A DNA stretch of 64,000 nt from Myxocyprinus asiaticus (lineage: Eukaryota; Chordata; Actinopteri; Cypriniformes; Catostomidae), in the NCBI RefSeq assembly GCF_019703515.2, contig NC_059387.1, positions 35,934,877-35,998,876 of the forward strand, written 5' to 3'. Below, piece after piece: positions 33,000 through 44,462 of this stretch (positions are counted from its first letter, which is position 1; each line of letters opens with the position of its first letter). The position numbers and the translations under genes were made by a program. Below the pieces are notes generated by a model that did no database searches, was not told where the DNA came from, and saw only the letters and a program-made list of their open reading frames with translations.

Positions 33000-33620
33000 A
33001 GTTCAAAGTCATTTTTTGTATTTTTTCTGGGGCTTAAAGTCAAAACTGTCATGTGGTGCAACCGTCCGGAGAGGTTTCATCAAAAGCTGAAATTCTTGAA
33101 AAAAGAAATGTTGGCATGAGCAATGCAGAATGATATTTTATTATTGTTTCTTAAAAAGAATAAGCAGTGAAACTATTTTGTTTTAAAATATGATTCATAT
33201 CTGAAAAACTTTTGTCCACCAAATCAAAGTCATGTGGTGTAACCAACATGTAGATAAAACAGAGAAGATCTATTTAGACCCGCAAGACTGTGTGTGAAGA
33301 TTTTAAAAAACAATATTTTGATATTTTAAGAAAAGGCCCATTTGGTTCAGGTCATTTGGTGCAACCATTAGAAAACTTCTTGATATTGTTAACTTAAAAA
33401 TTCATGTTATTTGTAAAAAAAAAAAAAAATTCACCTTGAAACAGATGTTTAAAATTAATGATGAAGTTGTGTACACTCATGTATTCAAGGTGCGAGAAAA
33501 CTATTTTAATACCTTTTATTTGATGGTCGCACCACATGACATTTTATAGTCATTAAATCAATTTGTTTGTACAAAATGCTATAAATGTTTTTTAAACCAG
33601 ATTAGAACCCTTCTAGACCC
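33000..33620 (-). repeat. Unclassified dispersed repeat, copy 2 (uninterrupted)
   Basis: Reverse-complement match to 10630-11945, e.g. ccaaatcaaagtcatgtggtg and ttttctggggcttaaagtc. Continuous at 33300-33335, the point where copy 1 has its MITE. Confidence 0.75.
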
Positions 33621-34528
33621 CATTTGTGTTCCAGGGACACAAAAATATCTCATCTAATAATTATTCGTGGGTTTGGGTTGCCAAATAGACTTCCATTGTA
33701 AATGCATTTGTCAATGTATTTTGAAAGTTGAAATTAAATTCTGTGATGGTTCACAACAGATACACAGAAACTGTCAGTTCAATACAGCTTAACGTACATA
33801 CAAAACCTGGAATCTCACACTCACTGCATTTTCAGCAAGCTAGTCATATGTGAACTTAAGTTTCTTTGACTGAAAGTAGAAGTGTGTTTGGTTTCATTGC
33901 TTTGCAGCAGATTTCACTGTTGAACTCTTACAAATAAATGTGTAAATGCAATGCTGCAAAGATCCCTACATCATTAAAACTTTAGTGCCCCGTAACAAAT
34001 TGGCAAATCCCATATTCTGTCTTTTCAGAATACAACATGAAACATCATTTAAATTTCATTTAGCTGATCGCCGCATGCTGACCCGAGTCAAACGCTGATG
34101 ACGTCTCACATTGTGAACTGTTGACGCAGCACCTGCGATCTGCTCCATTGTGATCCTGCCAGAGGGATTTAGTGCAATTGCATTATCTCAGTGTGCTGAG
34201 ACGAGCCGGTGGCGTTCGGCCAGACGTTTGAAACATCACAGCGCCGAGTGTATTTAATCCAGAATAAACTCCAGCAGCAGCTCAGCATTTCAGTTTGAAA
34301 GCACTTCAGTCAACAAACAAAGTGTTACTCTTGTACTCACTGTTTCCTGCCAAGAGAAGAATCTCACGGAGAAAATAAATGTGAGGATTCATTTAGACAG
34401 GAATAAACCACAGTCTTACTGAAAAACAGCTGATGGCAGCTTCACATATTCAACCTCATTGTTTCGTGTGCACATCTGGACGTTACACCGCAAACGCATA
34501 CGTGACCTCGTCAGTGGTGAACGCTATA
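33621..34528. other. Unassigned intron sequence
   Basis: Nothing recognised. Confidence 0.4.
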
Positions 34529-34815
34529 AAGGAATATTCCGGGTTCAACACAACACATCATTTGTGGCATTATGTTGATTACCACAAAAATTCATTTTGA
34601 CTCATCCCTCCTTTTCTTTAAATGTGTGTTCCAGTGAGACACTTACAATGGAAGTCAATGTGGTCAATCTGTAAACATTAAAATACTCAATGTTTCAAAA
34701 GTATAGACACAAGACGTAAACAATATGTGTGTTAACATGATTTTACTGTCATAAATGCACAGGGTTTACAACATTACGTTGTCAAGGTCAGTTAGTGATT
34801 TTATCACACTAAACT
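34529..34815 (+). mobile_element. Foldback MITE, left arm
   Basis: aaaggaatattccgggttca, then gacacttacaatggaagtca and gtttcaaaagtatagacaca, in the same order as 7571-7800. The right arm is missing or diverged. Confidence 0.8.
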
Positions 34816-35279
34816 CAGAACTGCCTTTGGCATCATCCAGACAGTAGACCAAATTTTCAATAAATCAAATATAATAAAAGCATGAAACATAGTTTTGTGT
34901 ATATGTTCTGAAGTTCTTGATAGAGATGAGTGGTTGAACAAGATTCTATGCATTATTGATTTGAAATCAAATTGTGATATATTTATGTGCATATATGTGT
35001 ATATGGTGGGTTAACAAATGCAAGCACATATGTTTATTTAGTTTTGTTAGGGGTTCAAGCCCGAAGGGATTGAGTAAAATGAAAATGTTTGTTTTATTCT
35101 ATGAAGTACTGACAACATTTCTCCCAAATTCCAAATAAAAATATTGTCATTTAGAGCATTTATTTGCAGAAAATGGCAAAAAAGATGCCGTGTTTTCAGA
35201 CCTCGACTAATGCAAAGAAAACTTGCAAAGTTCAAATTCATTAAGTAATCAACACAATACTAATGTTTTAACTTAGAGT

Positions 35280-35590
35280 TCAGAAATCAATATTTGCTGG
35301 AATAACCCTGATTTTCAATCACAGCTTTCATGTGTCTTGGCATGCTCTCCACCAGTCTTTCACATTGCTGTTGGGTGACTTTATGCCACTCCTCGTGCAA
35401 AAATTCAAGCATGAACTTGACATTCCAACAGACGCTGGAATGGTGCCATACATGTTGAAATACTGATTTAAGAAACGTGGAGTGGTCTCTTAATTTTTTT
35501 CCAGAGCTGTATATTACACTGTGAAAAAGGTCCATGCCTGCTTGGCTCCCGATGATTGCCGCTTGCAGCATTATTTGTTGATAATGCAAA
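35280..35590 (-). pseudogene. Tc1-like transposase, C-terminal fragment
   Basis: On the - strand the frame reads HEEWHKVTQQQCERLVESMPRHMKAVIENQGYSSKY in type: the ending W-x-x-V...LVxSMPRRxxAVIxxxGGxTxY is the C-terminus of Tc1-like transposases. Only the last part, after the DDE glutamate region, survives. A family different from the one at 13049. Confidence 0.75.
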
Positions 35591-36519
35591 TTAACCGTAA
35601 TACTACAATAGTACGTCTATGCAATGCACAGAATAACACAGTGAATGAAAAACATGCAATGAGGATTCAATAATAATGGGGATGAAATATACTGTACTTT
35701 ATTAAACATTAAAAAAAAATGGCAGAAATGTGCAATATAACAATTACAATAATACGTTCCCTTAATTTCTGTAGCAGTGAAGTTGTAATAGATAGACACA
35801 TGAATATGTACATTACTGTGCTATGAAATCGGCTTATTATATACAACTTGAGATGTGTAACTACCTTATAGTCACTTGGACATAGTGGCTTTTAAACAGA
35901 GAGACTTTCTGCTAAAAGGACAATAAGTGATAGCTTGTGCGACTTTGATAAGAAATAAAAAATAAAAAAAAAACAGCGGCACACACTCTTAGGGAAACTT
36001 CAGCAACTCAGAAGTCATGAATATTAGTAAACATGTTACAGTAACTTAACTGGACAACGTAGATACATCACGATTGGTAATGATCGATTTGTAAACGCAT
36101 GACAAGCAATGTAAGCCGCAGTAACCCTATCAGAAAACATATCCAAGCATTATAGCAGGTAAACAACTTCACCAAACTGTTAACTGATAAACATCCATCC
36201 AGACTGCTGCGATGCTGTCCTGAACTGTGTGGCAGTGACTGAACTGACTCGAGATAAACGACATAAGCCTGTGATTTCATGCCAAATCTGTTAGACAGAA
36301 TAAAGTCAATCAGTCGAGTCTATTGATACTCAGGGGTGAGGTGGGTCAGAGCAGGCATAATTTACTCTGGCTTTTATGCGCAGGCACAGAGAACCCTTAA
36401 CTTGGCAGTGTAAAAACACCTTAAGTGTTCCAATATTTGAGCACATTTGTGTTTACTATCACACATCAAGTAGCATAATCTGCTTTGATATAGAGTTTCA
36501 TTGATTTTGTCTCTCTCAG
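35591..36519. other. Unassigned intron sequence
   Basis: AT-rich; nothing recognised before the acceptor at 36519. Confidence 0.4.
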
Positions 36520-36660
36520 GGGGATGTTAGCGGGGTATGACGGGGCCCCTCGTCTGCGCGGTCGGCCCCCGATGTTGAAGAGAGAACATCAAGAACAACC
36601 ATCCACTCAGGGACAAAAACCGCTGTCACCCCTCACCAAGAGAAGCCGGTTACCCAGCAG
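36520..36660 (+). CDS. l3mbtl4: L3MBTL4-like coding exon 14a, basic proline-rich linker
   Basis: Acceptor gtctctctcag, donor gtacaa. Encodes 46 full codons, rich in R, P and Q (RLRGRPPMLKRE, PLSPLTKRSRLPSR), with KRSR possibly part of a nuclear localisation signal. This segment is poorly conserved in the family, so support is from phase (AG in, AG out), splice sites and the open frame with GC-rich codon use against an AT-rich intron. Confidence 0.82.
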
Positions 36661-38160
36661 GTACAATACAGTACTTCACCGTTTTTAGACCGTAAATGTA
36701 CTTAACCTTTAAATGATCTGATTATTAATATCTCCTTTACCTGAGCAGTCAAGCCCTTCATCTTTATGCTCTGTACATTAATAACATGTTATTTGTGCTT
36801 TTGAGACAAGACGATGTCATCAATATGTTTGGTTTGTTTTCCTGAAAGTAAAAGACTGTAAATATTATTTAGTATATGTGTATCTTCTCAAAGTGAAAAG
36901 TCATGTAGATGACCTCAAAGCTAAACAGACATGAACTTAAAAACTACTCCACTCTTAATTTCGATCTCATGGGGTATTTTGTTGTTCGACGTGACACTGT
37001 CCGTCCTGAAGTGATGTCACAGGTTTATATGTGCTGAGTCAAACAGACAGCGTTGCTTATTGTGATATGACACACGTCTGGAGTGAACGGCCCCCAGTGG
37101 CCCCTGTCCATCCGACTCATGCCTTCATAATGTGACGCTACATATCCTTGTTACGTATTGAAGTGATGTGTTTGTACAGCTGTTCAAGAGTTGTGTTGAT
37201 GCTGGAGGAGGGATGTAACACACTTGCACGCACACACACACACACACACACACATCACTGTAATGATTTGATTATTGCAAAAAACAAAATGTATGCAGTT
37301 CTACAATCCTAAATTGGGTTCTTGCATGTCTGACATTTTCTACTAAAGGTTGTAAAGGTTTTGTAAATGGTCTGATTTGTGTTGTTACAGTGTCAGGTTC
37401 CTCTGGCTTCAATCATTTATGTTTAATTTGCTTCACTGCCAATTACAAAGGAATGTTTGGGAGCCTTTTTAGCATCCCCTAAACATCTATAAAGAACAGA
37501 ATTCCTCAGAGAGAGACTCGAGAGAGAGAAGAGTCATTTGTTGTGTCCCTCCGGGCTGCAAAAGATTTTCTGTGCAGGATTTACAGTACAGAGTTGTTTA
37601 GTACAGATGACGATCCTGTGTGAGAAACAGGCTGTAAACTGAAGTAGATATAGTTAAAGAGTGTTTTATGTTGGTTTATTCATTGCGCTCCGTATTAGAG
37701 TGTTTTCAATGAAGTCCTTCATGTGTTTTAACAGAAGGAACAATTAAAAGGTTTCATTCACATTAACACCCTTTGTGGAACTTCGTTTGAGTTCTTCACA
37801 TCATTTCCCAGAAGTTGAGGCTGTTTGAGTTTTTTGATGAGTGCTTTATTTTCCAGGTCTAATGTAAAGACAGTTTATTTGAGTCGAGCGAAATGATCGG
37901 TCCACGCTGCCTTATCATCATTAATATATAATCAGACCGGTGGATTTCACCACACAGATGAGTGAGAATATTCAGAGAATCAACACGAAGTTGACAAACA
38001 TCACTTCATGCTCGTAATAAAGAGATTGTTGGAGGACATCTGTGTGGGATCCTCAGATATTAATCTAACATGGCAAGAAACTGCTGTACAGCACCTCTGT
38101 ATTACAGTCTGAACGCGTCAGTATATCAGAATAAACATCAGTCTGTGTTAGTGTAAGAAT
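36661..38160. other. Unassigned intron sequence with a short (CA)n
   Basis: A CA run lies at about 37231-37255. No other feature recognised. Confidence 0.4.
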
Positions 38161-38168
38161 ATATCTGA

Positions 38169-38359
38169 TAGAGGTCGACCGATAGTGGTTTTCACCAATA
38201 CCGATAACTAAGGTTATTGAAAAGGCCAATAGTCTAATTTTCTTCTCTAACACGGAGGAATAAATCTCATGCCATAGATTATTGCAGCTAACCAATAGTT
38301 CTAATAAGCAACTATCGGCACCATTTAATCGGTAAAACCGATATATTGGTCCACCTCTA
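38169..38359. mobile_element. hAT-like MITE, 191 bp, perfect 8-bp TSD
   Basis: Ends tagaggtcgaccgatagtgg and accgatatattggtccacctcta, inverted. Target duplication atatctga at 38161-38168 and 38360-38367. Same family as the larger element at 22707-23639. Confidence 0.93.
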
Positions 38360-38499
38360 ATATCTGATGCAATTTTGCAAATGTGTGAGAGAATGAGAGT
38401 TTTGTGACGTTCAGTTCATGTCTGTTTGCGTTGAGTTCATCTATATGCCGTGTTCTAAAAGAAAATTCACTTTTAGCAGATATAACTCTTGATATCAGG

Positions 38500-38785
38500 A
38501 AAGGAATTATTACTAGTGAGTGCAAATTTTTGACACCAGTAATTACATTTAAACTAGTATGCTATAATTAATTTATTTCTAGTTTTCTTGCGCGTATTAG
38601 CAATGCATACTAGTAACAAATATTCTTTTTGATATCTATAATTACATTGTTACTAGTGTAGATGTCCATTCCTGATATCAACAATTCAATTGCAACTAGT
38701 AAAAATGCTAACGACCGGTAATTTGGTATTTAATAGTGGCTATGTTCATTTTATAAATCTATAATGTTGTTGTAACTAGTAAGAT
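38500..38785 (+). repeat. ACTAGT/GATATC degenerate tandem array, part 1
   Basis: Repeated blocks of type gatatcaacaattcaattgc + aactagtaaaaatg, roughly 40-70 bp apart. Interrupted by the MITE at 38786 and continued at 39481-39660. A related array in the opposite orientation is at 42200-43000. Confidence 0.75.
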
Positions 38786-39480
38786 ATGAAGGACGAAACC
38801 TGCAAAAACAATAAATATATAACAAATTAAATAAATACATCAGAAAATAAATAATTCCACAAATTCATGCATGAACAAATATAAAAAAAATATGCGAGGA
38901 GATATGAAAATAAACGGAACAAATAAATAAATAAATAAATTCAGCCATCAATACAAAATAAATAAATAAAATGCATAAATAATTGGTTGTGGACAAAAAT
39001 GTTGGAGAAAAAGCCAAATTGATTGTTGAATTTTAATTCAATATGGCTCGTTAATTTTATGTTTATTTCTGTATTTATAAAGCTGATTTTACATCTCATA
39101 CATTTATTTATTTATTCATGTTTTTAATAATTTGTATATTTATTTATAATCTTAAATATCTACCTTTTATGCATCTCTTTTTATTTATTTATTCATTCTT
39201 TGTATATTTATTTTGTTATTTTCTTATATTTATACTATATATGTTTATGCATGATTTTATGTATCTAGATTATTTATGCGTAAATATCTATACTTTTAAT
39301 TCTATACATATACTTTTCTATTCTTATATATAGCACATTTATTTAAGCATGATTTTATTTATTTACGTTTATTCAGGTATGTATTTTTAATTATGATTGT
39401 AGATTTTATTTATGCATTTATTTAATTAGTTATGTGTTGTTGTTTTTTTTTTTTTTTTTTTTTCAGGTTTCGTCCTCCAT
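38786..39480. mobile_element. MITE with atgaaggacgaaacctg ends, inserted in ACTAGT array
   Basis: 695 bp, left end atgaaggacgaaacctg, right end caggtttcgtcctccat (16 of 17 inverted). Flanks agtaagat and agtaagaa look like a near-perfect 8-bp duplication. Interior is AT-rich with aaataaat repeats on the left and attatt repeats on the right, so it folds back on itself. Poly-T at 39442-39463. Confidence 0.85.
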
Positions 39481-39660
39481 AGTAAGAAAGCCTTTTATGA
39501 TATCTTTAAATACTCTTCAATTTAATTATGTCAAAAATGTGCATTTTCAGTTGTAGTGATTCAGTTGTTGATATCAGGATTGGATATTTGTACTAGTAAG
39601 ATTGTAATTGTTATCCAGAATGATCATGTTCACTAGTAAGAAATATTAACTTTTTAATTA
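39481..39660 (+). repeat. ACTAGT/GATATC array, part 2
   Basis: Continues part 1 with tttgtactagtaag and gatatcagg blocks. Confidence 0.7.
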
Positions 39661-39884
39661 AAATTTTCTTTCTCTTCTTGGGGAAAAAACAACCAAAAGT
39701 ATTGATGTATTGACACTGCACTCACTCATTTTGTCCAATCAGATGCTCTCTAGAATGAGAATGTCCTTCCTCCTAATGACACCTCCTGTGTTCATGGCTG
39801 TTATCACATCAAAATAATTATACATCTCAATATTCCTTCAGTTACAGCACAGAAACATCCTGTGATTGGACAATCATTCATCTC

Positions 39885-39935
39885 TCTGTCTCTCTCTCTC
39901 TGTCTGTCTGTCTGTCTGTCTGTCTCTGTCTGTTG
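39885..39935. repeat. TCTG/TC microsatellite forming a polypyrimidine tract
   Basis: About 50 bp of tctc and tctg repeats ending directly before the exon acceptor at 39941-39942; it probably doubles as the splice-site pyrimidine tract. Confidence 0.85.
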
Positions 39936-39942
39936 TGTTCAG

Positions 39943-40016
39943 ACTCTCTCAGTCAGAGAAATATCTGCACATCAAAGATGAGGAGGAGGACATTGATGTG
40001 AACAGTGTCATTTCAG
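39943..40016 (+). CDS. l3mbtl4: L3MBTL4-like coding exon 14b (last sure exon)
   Basis: Acceptor tgttgtgttcag after a long TCTG-rich pyrimidine tract; donor gtgaga. Encodes LSQSEKYLHIKDEEEDIDVNSVIS. The KYLHIKDEEEDIDV motif resembles the KCLKIKGKEDIDL segment that follows the zinc-finger linker in mammalian L3MBTL4 (from memory), and is a main reason for choosing that paralogue. The exon ends after one base of the next codon, so the protein must continue downstream. Confidence 0.85.
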
Positions 40017-40295
40017 GTGAGACGTTGAGTATGTTTCAGATTCTGCTTTAGTGACTGGAGCTTTTCTCACGTTTGAACCAATCACAACAGCGAAGTGTTT
40101 CCATCTGATTGGCTGTCACCATATGCACATCACTTCCTGGAGTCAGTGTGCACAGATCTGTCATTTGGTTTGTGAAAAAGCCTTTAATATAAGTTTAATA
40201 TAGACACTGGTGTGTTAATGTGTTTTAGAGGGCAGTCTTTCAGTGTTTGTGTCGAGAGCTGAAGTCACAGATGATGTTTAATTTGTTTTATGCAG

Positions 40296-40372
40296 ATGAG
40301 GCTCCTCAAGCTTTGGATTATGAATACATTTTGAGCCTCTTTATATTTCTTGGTCTTAATCCGTACTATCCT
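40296..40372 (+). CDS. l3mbtl4: Possible next coding exon, DEAPQAL
   Basis: A good acceptor (tttgttttatgcag) opens 279 nt after the last sure exon and the phase fits (two bases complete the split codon). The frame reads DEAPQALDYEYILSLFIFL and remains open to 40453. A donor at 40373 (gtgacg) is weak, and the residues after DEAPQAL look more like intron translated by chance. The true exon may be shorter, or the site may be unused. Confidence 0.3.
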
Positions 40373-41409
40373 GTGACGTTGGGTTTTTCCTCATTTTCTA
40401 CATGTCTGTGTCATCACAGTGCTGTGATTGGCTGCTCTAAAATTGTCATTTGAATTGGCTTGTCTGAGATCACCAGTGGTGGACGATGTAGTAGAATATT
40501 CTAATAGGATGATAGCCTTCTCTTCCTGTAGCCGGCAAATCTGAAACCTAAAATAAATGTGCATTCTAGCTTTTTGCCTAAATCCGGCATTAAGACATGA
40601 CTCATGCAATATCTAAACATTGCAAAACCAAAGTACTGTGTAACACCACACATCTACCAGTACTGAATGTCAAGATAAAGCCGGCTATAAACACTTCTTT
40701 TAATCTCAAACATGGTATGAATTTAACCAAAATGTGGATAGTTTTTGAGCAGGTAATTTAGCTCATCTTCCCGCTGATCTGTATGTTTTTGACCGTTTGC
40801 ACCCGTATTTAGCTCTGTCCACTCGAGATTTGATCTCCCGAGACAGATTTTAATACCAGATCTGAACAGGGCAAGAGCGATATTTGACAAGAGATGTCGT
40901 TGCTTTGACATTAAGATGCGTGCTTGATGCAACACATTTGATTATATTTTAAAGAACAGATGAAAGACAAGCGTCCAGTGTGTGTGTGTGTGTCTGATGC
41001 CGCGCATATGAAGAGTTTTCTGTCATCTCCGTCACAACAAAAGGTTTTGTTCTTAATGTGAGTGCTGCAAATGATCTCAGGCAATTTTAGTGTGTGAGTT
41101 TAAATCACTTTAAAACGGGCAGTTTAATGATAATGGGTTGTAAATTGCCTATATACTCTGCATAAAGGTGGCTGTAAAAATTGAATTAAAATTGGGTCAG
41201 AAAAGTTAGTTCTGTGCCCTGCTCTCAACTCATGTGTGGAAAATGCCAAAGATCTACTCTGGAGGCATAGTGGGTATCACATGAAAGGGTGAGTTAGACT
41301 ACCTATATTAAGAAAACACAACTGCAGGCTAATGAGTCTTTTCACTTGATCTTAGCCAAGCATTTTCTACTCCTATAATCTTTGACACTTCCTGTGTATT
41401 TATGAATGG
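40373..41409. other. Unassigned sequence
   Basis: Nothing recognised except a 17-nt string on the - strand at 41343-41359 identical to part of the U2 snRNA 5' region; too short to call. Confidence 0.4.
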
Positions 41410-42042
41410 GGGGTGTGTGTGTGTCTCTGAGTGTGTGTGTGTGTCTCTGAGTGTGTGTGTGTGTGTCTCTGAGTGTGTGTGTGTGTGTGTGTCTCTGTGT
41501 GTGTGTCTCTGAGTGTGTGTGTGTGTGTGTCTCTGAGTGTGTGTCTCTGAGTGTGTGTGTGTGTGTGTCTCTGAGTGTGTGTGTGTGTGTGTGTGTCTCT
41601 GAGTGTGTGTGTGTGTGTGTGTCTCTGAGTGTGTGTGTGTGTGTGTGTGTGTCTCTGAGTGTGTGTGTGTGTCTCTGAGTGTGTGTGTGTGTCTCTGAGT
41701 GTGTGTGTGTGTGTGTCTCTGTGTGTGTGTGTCTCTGTGTGTGTGTGTCTCTGTGTGTGTGTGTCTCTGTGTGTGTGTGTCTCTGTGTGTGTGTGTCTCT
41801 GTGTGTGTGTCTCTGTGTGTGTGTCTCTGTGTGTGTGTGTGTGTGAGTGTGTGTGTGTCTCTGTGTGTGTGTGTGTCTCTGTGTGTGTGTGTGTCTCTGT
41901 GTGTGTGTCTCTGTGTGTCTCTGTGTGTCTCTGTGTGTGTGTGTGTGTCTCTGTGTGTGTGTGTGTCTCTGTGTGTGTGTGTATGTGTGTGTCTCTGTGT
42001 GTGTGTGTATGTGTGTGTCTCTGTGTGTGTGTGTGTGTGTGT

Positions 42043-42079
<37 letters not shown>

Positions 42080-42085
42080 GTTTGT
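41410..42085. repeat. (TG)n microsatellite with CTCTGAG spacers
   Basis: About 680 bp of gtgtgt runs separated by tctctgag (left half) or tctctg (right half). The clean switch in spacer type at about 41710 suggests two expansion events. Open frames on both strands are by-products. Confidence 0.95.
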
Positions 42086-42199
42086 TTGTTTGTGTGTGAT
42101 ATGAACTAAAGGTTTTGTGTCTGTCAGCAAAACGCACACACACTATCACAAGCTTTGATATTAATCACATGCAGGATCAGCAGTGGAATTGCAGCTTGT

Positions 42200-43000
42200 T
42201 ATGCTCGTTGTTGATATCAGTAAATATGTTTGCTCTGTTAAAAACATTAATTCCTGATATTAAGAATGATACCATTACTCACACAATTACCCATTCTTGA
42301 TTACAAACATGGAATTTCAATTAGCAAAAGCTGTAATTTTTCATATCTGTAACTGTATTTTTACTAGTATCCAGCATTTTATCCAACAATGTCACTCCTG
42401 TTAAAAAAGTAATTCAGATACCGTAGGTATAATTAATTTCTTACTAGTTGAAATCCCAATTTCACATATATGTGTTTCTTACTACTAAAAATGATATTTT
42501 TCATATCAATAATTGCATTTTTATCTCTTCCTGATATCAGCAGTTGAATTACAACTATTGAAAATGCTCATTTTTCTATTTGTAAATGTATTTAAACATG
42601 TTAGACTTGTTTAAATACAAAATAAGACATCTTAAAAGGCTTTCTTACATAGTTACAATAACATTATACCAATCTGAAATTAACAATAGCACTAGTGAAA
42701 ACCAAATAACTGATATCAAAAATGAACATTTTTACTAATTGTAATTCAGTTATTGGTATCAGTAATGTAATTATTGATTTAAAAATAAGATAATTGGTAT
42801 TTGTAAAAAGTGTAGTGCTGATTTGTGAAAGTGGAATTTCGACTAGTAAGACATTAATTATATCTGGACTTATGTTTTGAACAGGAGTTAAATAATGTTT
42901 TACTAGTGCAAACATGAGTACTGAAATAAAAAATTAGCATGTTCTTTAGTGGTATTTCCAATGCTTATATCAAGAATAAGCATTTTAACTTGTGAAATTT
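42200..43000 (-). repeat. ACTAGT/GATATC array in opposite orientation
   Basis: Many blocks of type gatatcagcagttgaattac and actagt. The part at 42640-42690 matches, inverted, the join of 38770-38785 with 39481-39500, without the MITE. Confidence 0.75.
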
Positions 43001-44445
43001 GAATATAGAAATCTATGTATAGTTCATAACCTGCATGTGATTGTAATACACTCTGGCTGTGTGCTAAATAGAAAACTATTGTATACTGCTTACTGCATAC
43101 TATGCAATATATACTGCATACTGATGACTTTTAACAATTGTTTGTGAAACATGATGCACTGATAAACATTTCACAGTGTTACACTTTTGGTGAAATGTAT
43201 TTGCCATTGGATTACTTGTAGTTGGCTTGTAGAAAATTCACATACTGTGCTCAGTATACATACTACAGACTGCAGAAATAGTACAAGTTGAATGATAGTA
43301 TGTTATTCAGAACAGACACACACAGGACTTTTCTTCATGTGATGTTAAACTGTTTTGCACAGTAATGCTGCATGTGTCATTGTACAAACTGGTCACTGTA
43401 TACACTTGTCTGCTGGTGAATTATCTTGCACTGAAAGCAGAAATTCATCATTCATAAGTGATTCAGCTCTGTTAAATTAACGATGCTGATTACCTGAAAG
43501 CAGTCGAGTTCTGACTCGCTCTGAAAATCACATTTGCATCGACAAACGCTGAACTCCTTTAATTTACAAATGCATCTACAGCGTCTCATCTACAGCCCTG
43601 AACTCTTTCAGAAATGCTATGAAATGTTTTATTTTTAGAATGCCGCAAGATTATGCTGGGATTTTCTTCCAGCAGAGGCGTTGCAGTGATTCAGCTCTTT
43701 CAGCACACCTGCAGGTTTGAGCTGCTTCTGGCGTGTTATTTTGTCTGCTGCAGGTGAATAGAGCTGCACAAATATCATCTGTGTTTCTGCATTAGTTTGC
43801 CTGGAGCTGGAGTAATGTTGGCCAAACAGAAGAGATACTTATGCATTCACTTATTGTTATATACAGAGACAAAACTCTGAGACAGCACTGAAAATCTGAT
43901 TTAAAAATAAAACAAAAATAGGACTTGGAAAAATTGTAAACATTATGATGACGATATATTTCACACTGTTTTTTTGGTGACTTATTAACATTTAACAGGG
44001 TTCCCACAGTCATGAATAACCTAGAAATATCAGGGAATTTTAAAGTAAGGGTCATCAGGCCAAGTTATGAAAATAAGTGACACCTTATAAATTCAGTAAA
44101 ACAGTACTGGAAATGAGTTAAACCTGTAAGTCACAGACGTTATAATGTCCCTTTTGCTTGCATATGAAAGAAATTATCTCCCAGCTAATTCTGTTAATTA
44201 TTCAGCGGACCTTTTAACTAGGTACATTAGGAAATTAAAAATATTACTAATTATATTTGATTAGTTTTTCAAAATGTTTGTCAGATTTTAGCTTTTTAAA
44301 AATGAACAAATCCGCGTATTCAATCAAACAGTATGATATTATATTGCATCTATATTATATTTTGTTACATGTTTATTGTTTACATGCATAATTTGTACTA
44401 TTTACAGGTATTCACATTGATTTATTGAACATGTACTGTCTCTTT
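43001..44445. other. Unassigned sequence
   Basis: A stretch of gcatactgcatact-like sequence near 43080-43130. Nothing else recognised. Confidence 0.4.
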
Positions 44446-44462
44446 AAGAAAACTGGCTGTTC

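Larger units (their letters stand above)
4182..40016 (+). other. l3mbtl4: L3MBTL4-like gene body, 14 coding exons, 3' end outside window
   Basis: Seen: fourteen AG/GT-bordered exons whose phases chain without a break into 533 residues. Order: basic N-terminus, three MBT repeats, a C2H2C zinc finger, an acidic segment, then a short acidic motif. Known of the family: L3MBTL proteins are nuclear chromatin compactors that read mono- and dimethyl-lysine on histones through the second MBT repeat and end in a SAM domain. L3MBTL4 is preferred over L3MBTL1 and L3MBTL3 because of FCVLSVAE in MBT1, the CPTPGCRG zinc finger, the CPYSDMNxKKE sequence after it, and the KYLHIKDEEEDIDV motif in the last exon; this is from memory of the family. 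Human L3MBTL4 has roughly 620 residues, so about 90, including SAM, are missing here and probably lie downstream. Introns run from 89 bp to over 6 kb and hold most of the repeats below. Family call near certain; paralogue call fairly sure. Confidence 0.85.

Noticed and set aside
41343..41359. 17-nt identity to the 5' part of U2 snRNA on the - strand (ttggctaagatcaagtg)
   Set aside because: The flanks do not match U2 and no promoter elements are seen; could be a tiny remnant or chance.
41451..42149. Long frames of repeated C-V or H-T residues on both strands over the TG tract
   Set aside because: Simple-repeat translation; open on both strands with no splice context.
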